Origin: Verrucomicrobiota bacterium
Lineage (GTDB): Bacteria; Verrucomicrobiota; Verrucomicrobiia; Limisphaerales; UBA9464
Direction: 5' to 3'
DNA: 9,305 bases
Assembly: GCA_947464705.1 (NCBI GenBank)
Contig: CANHYD010000076.1
Coordinates: forward strand, 1 to 9,305
Position 1 is the first letter of the stretch, and each line of letters starts with the position of its first letter. The notes under the pieces were generated by a model. The model worked only from the letters and a program-made list of their open reading frames with translations, was not told where the DNA came from and ran no database searches. Below, one piece after another: positions 6,404 through 9,305 of the stretch. The position numbers and the translations under genes are program-made.

Positions 6404-6766
6404 TCAGCGACCCGAAGAGCCCGGCAGGAAGGTGAAGGCCACCGCCGCGAGGATGCATCCGAAGGCGGCCAAGTGGTTCCACTGCGGTTTGGTTCCGAAA
6501 TAGAACAGCGCAAACCCACTGAAGACCACCAGGGTGATCACCTCCTGAAGGATTTTGAGTTGGTAGGGCGAATAGAACGCGCTGCCCCAGCGATTGGCCG
6601 GAACCATGATGACATACTCGAAGAAGGCGATGCCCCAGCTGATCAGGATCACGCGCTTTAGCGAGGTGTCTTGATACTTGAGATGCCCGTACCAAGCCAC
6701 GGTCATGAACACGTTGCTCACCACGAGCATCACGATGGGGGCCCACCCGGTGGAAATCAGACTCAC
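6404..6766 (-). CDS. DUF486 / DMT-type small four-helix membrane protein
   Basis: This 120-residue integral membrane protein matches the DUF486 family, which is related to small drug/metabolite-transporter-like proteins. Substrate and function are unknown. Four hydrophobic helices are seen at about residues 8-28, 36-56, 72-92 and 97-114. Family-like motifs are VVSNVFMTVAWYGHLKY (15-31), SWGIAFFEYVIMVPANRWG (43-61), SPYQLKILQEVITLVVFSGF (66-85) and NHLAAF (97-102). The start is GTG at 6766. This is the natural beginning because it leaves a short lead before the first helix, as in relatives, and there is no ATG further upstream in the frame. The gene converges with the cyclophilin gene across a 78-base gap (6326-6403), where I see no strong hairpin, and it diverges from the nfeD-like gene. 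It appears to be a single-gene unit. Confidence 0.85.
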   Translation of the reverse strand: MSLISTGWAPIVMLVVSNVFMTVAWYGHLKYQDTSLKRVILISWGIAFFEYVIMVPANRWGSAFYSPYQLKILQEVITLVVFSGFALFYFGTKPQWNHLAAFGCILAAVAFTFLPGSSGR

Positions 6767-6948
6767 AGGCCCGATGGAAGCAGGGCCGCTCCTGCGAGGC
6801 TAGATCGGTGGTGGCGGCGCGAGGCCTCGTTCCGGTTGAGCGCCGGGGCCGGATTGGAAACTGCTCCTGAAATTCTATTCGTTTCAGTAATTGGGTTGAT
6901 CATAGTGGGTGCGTTTCTCGGATCATTCACCGCAATCCCCCCTGAAGC
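6767..6948. promoter_or_regulatory. Divergent intergenic region upstream of the NfeD-flotillin operon
   Basis: These 182 bases separate the DUF486 gene (minus) and the nfeD-like gene (plus). The part next to the DUF486 gene is GC-rich. The part from about 6867 to 6905 is distinctly AT-richer and contains the inverted repeat CTGAAA-N9-TTTCAG (6867-6872 and 6882-6887). It also holds imperfect promoter-like elements, TTGGAA at 6854 with TATTCG 16 bases later, and CATAGT at 6901. None matches consensus well enough to call. The AT-rich patch is the likeliest place for the promoter of the nfeD-flotillin operon, and the inverted repeat is a possible regulator site. Both statements are inferences. 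Confidence 0.4.
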
Positions 6949-7527
6949 ATGGTTTCCTCGATCGTTGAGCTGTGGAGCGGCCTCCCAGCCGCCCAGCAGG
7001 TGTTCTTTGGCATCGGCCTGATCGCCGGTGTGGTGTCGTTGATTCTCGGAGTCATGGCCGCCGTGGGGCTGGAGCATCATGATGTCGTTGATCTTCCCGA
7101 ATCCATCGGCTGGGACTCGGGTGGCGGAGGAATCTTTTCGGTCAAGCCCCTGACCGGCTTTCTGTTGGGATTCGGTTGGGCGGGCGGCATCGCCTTGGGC
7201 AGCGGGTTGGGAATCCTGGCCGCCATCGCCATCGCCGTGGGTTCCGGGCTGCTAGTCATGGGACTGGTGGTGGCGTTGCTCCGGCTCATCTTGGGCATGC
7301 GCAGCGATGGCACCGCCCGTATTTCCGACACGCTGCATGAATCGGGGACCGTCTATGTTTCGTTGCTGCCCTCCCGCCAGCCGGGAGGCCAGGTGACCGT
7401 CCATTTCCGCGGTCGCCAAGAGACCTTTCAGGCCCTCAATACCTCCAACCGGCCCATCCCCAGCGGGGAACGGGTCCGGGTTGTCGAGGTCCTCGACAGC
7501 CAGACCGTGCTCGTCGAGCCCCTTTGA
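6949..7527 (+). CDS. NfeD-family membrane protein, flotillin partner
   Basis: This 192-residue protein has hydrophobic N-terminal helices and a C-terminal OB-fold domain, as in the short NfeD proteins (YuaF, YqiJ) encoded beside flotillins. Membrane segments are at about residues 16-40 (VFFGIGLIAGVVSLILGVMA), 68-86 and 86-115 (glycine-rich FLLGFGWAGG and LGILAAIAIAVGSG). The loop between the first and second segments (41-66) is acidic and glycine-rich (LEHHDVVDLPESIGWD). After about residue 120 the soluble domain contains GTVYVSLLPSRQPGG (133-147), VTVHFRGRQETFQAL (149-163) and IPSGERVRVVEVLDSQTVLV (170-189), a pattern typical of NfeD beta-barrels. There is no ClpP-like protease domain, which sets it apart from long NfeD. 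It is followed after 61 bases by the flotillin gene on the same strand, so the two probably act together in membrane organisation. Only a weak GAAG precedes the ATG. Confidence 0.88.
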   Translation: MVSSIVELWSGLPAAQQVFFGIGLIAGVVSLILGVMAAVGLEHHDVVDLPESIGWDSGGGGIFSVKPLTGFLLGFGWAGGIALGSGLGILAAIAIAVGSGLLVMGLVVALLRLILGMRSDGTARISDTLHESGTVYVSLLPSRQPGGQVTVHFRGRQETFQALNTSNRPIPSGERVRVVEVLDSQTVLVEPL

Positions 7528-7588
7528 ACGAACGACTTCGCTCAACCCCAACCACTCCCACACAAAACCCAAACTCCCACTCCACTCC
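7528..7588 (+). promoter_or_regulatory. Purine-poor, G-free leader before the flotillin gene
   Basis: From 7541 to 7590 the plus strand has no G at all, and it is built from C and A with few T. It includes short CCCA/CTCC-like units running right up to the ATG at 7589. There is therefore no Shine-Dalgarno sequence, and little secondary structure is possible. Translation of the flotillin probably relies on an unstructured leader, on coupling with the upstream nfeD-like gene, or both. Confidence 0.6.
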
Positions 7589-9136
7589 ATGGATATTGTC
7601 GCCGTCCTTGCCCTCCTGCTGCTGCTGGTCTTTTTGCTGGTTGTAGTCATCACCCTGGTGTCGCGCTACCGCATGTGCCCGCCCGATCGGGTGCTGGTGG
7701 TGTACGGAAAACTGGCCAATGGCCTCTCTTCGCGCTGCTACCACGGCGGGTCGACCTTCGTGATCCCTTTCTTCCAGAGTTACTCCTACCTCGAACTCAC
7801 GCCGATCAACATCGACATTGAGCTCAAGGGGGCCCTTTCCAGTCAGAACATCCGCATCGACGCGCCGGCCTCATTCACCATCGGCGTCTCGACCGACCCG
7901 GAGGTCATGCAGAACGCAGCCACACGCCTGCTGGGTCGTTCGCTCGATGAGGTTCAGCAGTTGGCCTCCGAAATCATCATGGGCCAAATGCGTGTGGTCT
8001 TCGCTTCGATGAGCATCGAGGAGATCAACAACGACCGCGAAAAGCTCATCGCCCTCATCACCAAGGGCGTCGAGGTGGAGCTGCACAAGGTGGGTTTGCG
8101 CATGATCAACGGCAACATCCGCGACATCCGTGACCACTCCGGGTACATCGACGCGCTGGGCAAGGAGGCCGCCGCCAAGGCCATCAATGATGCTCAGATC
8201 AAGGTGGCCCAAGAGAACCAGCGGGGTTCCATCGGTCGTGCGGAAGCCGAGCGCGAGCAGGCCATCCGAGTGGCCAATGCGCAGGCTGAGGCCAAGCGCG
8301 GCCAAAACACCGCCCAGGCAATGATCGCCAAGTCGGACGCCGATCTGGCCGCCGAGCAGGCGGAGGCGGGCCGCCGGACCGAGGCCGCCCAACGGGTTGC
8401 CGAGGCCCGCGCATTGGAAGAATCCTACCACGCCCAGCAGCAGGCCGAACTGGCCCGCGCCGCACGGGAAAAGGCAGCCGCCCAAGCCGATCAGATCGTG
8501 AAGGCTGAGATCGAGCGCGAGCGTGTCCGAATCGACGCCGAGGCCAAGGCCGCTCAGACCGAGATTCTCCAGCGGGGCCAGTCCACCGCATACATCGTTC
8601 AAAAGCAGGCCGAGGCCGATGGTATCAAGCGTTTGGCCGAGGGTGAGGCCGACGGTATCCGAGCGCGCCTCACCGCTGAGGCAACGGGTGTTCAGGCCAA
8701 ACTGACGGCCGAGGCCGAGGGCACCCGGGCCTTGCTCGACGCCAAAGCCCAGGGCTTCGAGAAGATCCTCCGCGTGGCCGACGGCACCCACGGCGCCACC
8801 CAGTTGCTCATCGCCGAAAACATCGTCCGCATCGCTGAGATCCAGGCGGGCGCGATCAAGGGATTGCAGTTCGAGAAGGTCGTGGTCATGGGCGGCGGTT
8901 CCGGTGGCAGCGGCCCAGGGCAATTCGTTCAAGACCTCTACAAAGGAGTGCTGCCCATTCACGAACTGGCCAAGAGCGTCGGGTTGAGCCTGCCTGCTTT
9001 CCTTGGAACCCACGGGGCCGAAGCTCCTTCTCAGGCTGCGACAGCGACGGCCCCGGCGACTTCCGCTGCGGCTCCCGCGATCGCTCCCGCGGCGGCCAAA
9101 CCTGCGGGCGAGAATCCGCCCAAGTCGGTTGTCTAA
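7589..9136 (+). CDS. Flotillin (SPFH-domain, FloT-like) membrane scaffold protein
   Basis: This 515-residue flotillin is predicted to form oligomeric scaffolds in functional membrane microdomains. The ATG at 7589 places a membrane hairpin or helix at residues 3-24 (long Leu/Val run). The frame is open 36 codons further upstream, but that part is the nfeD-like gene's end and the leader, with no protein-like character. The SPFH/PHB domain covers about residues 27-200: PPDRVLVVYG (31-40), HGGSTFVIPFFQ (52-63), MRVVFASMSIEEINNDREK (134-152), VGLRMINGNIRDIRDHSGYI (168-187) and the GKEAAAKA start of the stalk. Residues 200-395 are an Ala/Glu/Arg/Lys-rich coiled coil. Residues 341-395 show a strict 11-residue repeat. 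FEKVVVMGGGSGG (428-440) and an Ala/Pro-rich tail (479-515) close the protein. Layout and length resemble B. subtilis FloT (about 509 residues). It is cotranscribed with the NfeD partner. Confidence 0.94.
   Translation: MDIVAVLALLLLLVFLLVVVITLVSRYRMCPPDRVLVVYGKLANGLSSRCYHGGSTFVIPFFQSYSYLELTPINIDIELKGALSSQNIRIDAPASFTIGVSTDPEVMQNAATRLLGRSLDEVQQLASEIIMGQMRVVFASMSIEEINNDREKLIALITKGVEVELHKVGLRMINGNIRDIRDHSGYIDALGKEAAAKAINDAQIKVAQENQRGSIGRAEAEREQAIRVANAQAEAKRGQNTAQAMIAKSDADLAAEQAEAGRRTEAAQRVAEARALEESYHAQQQAELARAAREKAAAQADQIVKAEIERERVRIDAEAKAAQTEILQRGQSTAYIVQKQAEADGIKRLAEGEADGIRARLTAEATGVQAKLTAEAEGTRALLDAKAQGFEKILRVADGTHGATQLLIAENIVRIAEIQAGAIKGLQFEKVVVMGGGSGGSGPGQFVQDLYKGVLPIHELAKSVGLSLPAFLGTHGAEAPSQAATATAPATSAAAPAIAPAAAKPAGENPPKSVV
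8609..8773 (+). repeat. Five in-frame 33-base units encoding an 11-residue coiled-coil repeat
   Basis: Residues 341-395 of the flotillin divide into five consecutive 11-residue units: AEADGIKRLAE, GEADGIRARLT, AEATGVQAKLT, AEAEGTRALLD and AKAQGFEKILR. Glycine is at position 5 of every unit (residues 345, 356, 367, 378, 389), Ala at position 3, and Glu at position 2 in the first four. The DNA units have diverged at third positions, so it is the protein pattern that is kept and the DNA is not a young duplication. An 11-residue period fits a nearly straight right-handed coiled coil, as known in flotillin/prohibitin-type stalks. Confidence 0.85.
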
Positions 9137-9172
9137 CGGCCAGTGGCTCCGAACGGAAGCCAACATGAGCAA

Positions 9173-9215
9173 ACAACCCGGACCGTGCGGCGCCGCGCGG
9201 TCCGGGTTGTGTTTT
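9173..9215 (+). terminator. Intrinsic terminator of the NfeD-flotillin operon
   Basis: ACAACCCGGACCG (9173-9185) pairs perfectly with CGGTCCGGGTTGT (9198-9210), giving a 13-bp GC-rich stem. The 12-base loop can add a T-G wobble and three more pairs around a small GCGC loop. TGTTTT follows (9210-9215), a short and interrupted T run. It lies 36 bases after the flotillin stop. The strong stem supports a terminator. The weak T tract makes its efficiency uncertain. The symmetric stem could also serve a gene converging from the right. Confidence 0.8.
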
Positions 9216-9305
9216 GTGTCCCTTGCGGGACTGGAGCCGATCTGGGAATCGGCCCGTTGATCGGTTCGGTCGGTTGGGCTCAGGCCAACGGAATCACCGC
9301 CTCGA

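Noticed and set aside
7871..9172. A 433-codon minus-strand open frame opposite the flotillin gene.
   Set aside because: It mirrors the Ala/Glu-rich coiled coil and gives a Leu/Gly/Asp-rich low-complexity translation. The sense strand encodes an unmistakable flotillin.
9236..9253. A second short hairpin, GCCGAT/ATCGGC with a 6-base loop, after the main terminator.
   Set aside because: The stem is only 6 bp with no T run. This is expected by chance in GC-rich DNA.
9165..9260. A small plus-strand open frame starting ATGAGCAAACAA after the flotillin gene.
   Set aside because: It runs straight through the perfect terminator hairpin, has only about 31 codons, and has no support beyond an ATG.
9290..9305. 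A possible 3' end of a convergent minus-strand gene (reads EAVIPLA then TGA).
   Set aside because: Seven codons at the window edge are too few to support a gene, although a converging gene would suit the symmetric terminator. The next sequence to the right would settle it.

Overview
The window comes from a GC-rich bacterial chromosome, most likely a Gram-negative one. A few traits point tentatively to Verrucomicrobiota. These are a partial membrane protein with an N-terminal pattern I associate with large verrucomicrobial membrane proteins, a secreted cyclophilin carrying an extra C-terminal beta domain, and an NfeD-flotillin pair. This placement is from memory of family resemblance and was not tested. 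I see no tRNA, rRNA, CRISPR array, transposase or integrase.

Layout: (1) Positions 1-4438, minus strand, hold a five-gene surface-polysaccharide operon. Read in the direction of transcription it encodes a UDP-N-acetylhexosamine 4,6-dehydratase (FnlA/WbjB/CapE type), a zinc-binding C-methyltransferase (TcaB9/NovU type), an RmlD-like 4-ketoreductase, a family 2 glycosyltransferase, and the N-terminus of a multi-pass membrane protein cut by the window edge. Two of the junctions are translationally coupled. (2) A 119-bp gap at 4439-4557 separates this operon from a divergent SIS-domain protein of the GmhA (sedoheptulose-7-phosphate isomerase) family. (3) Downstream on the plus strand is a secreted cyclophilin with a roughly 70-residue insertion in its catalytic domain. 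(4) A small DUF486/DMT-type four-helix membrane protein follows on the minus strand. (5) Divergent from it, on the plus strand, is a two-gene NfeD-flotillin operon that closes with a strong hairpin terminator at 9173-9215.

How the genes fit together: the minus-strand operon looks like a pathway for one unusual sugar, with 4,6-dehydration to a 4-keto sugar, C-methylation next to the ketone, 4-keto reduction and then glycosyl transfer. The divergent GmhA homologue would supply a heptose phosphate, which is another common building block of LPS or glycan. The flotillin and NfeD proteins form a recognised membrane-microdomain pair and look unrelated to the sugar genes. I found no wholly new system. 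The points most worth following are the C-methyltransferase placed inside an amino-sugar pathway, the 11-residue repeat in the flotillin stalk, the cyclophilin insertion, and the G-free 50-base leader of the flotillin gene.
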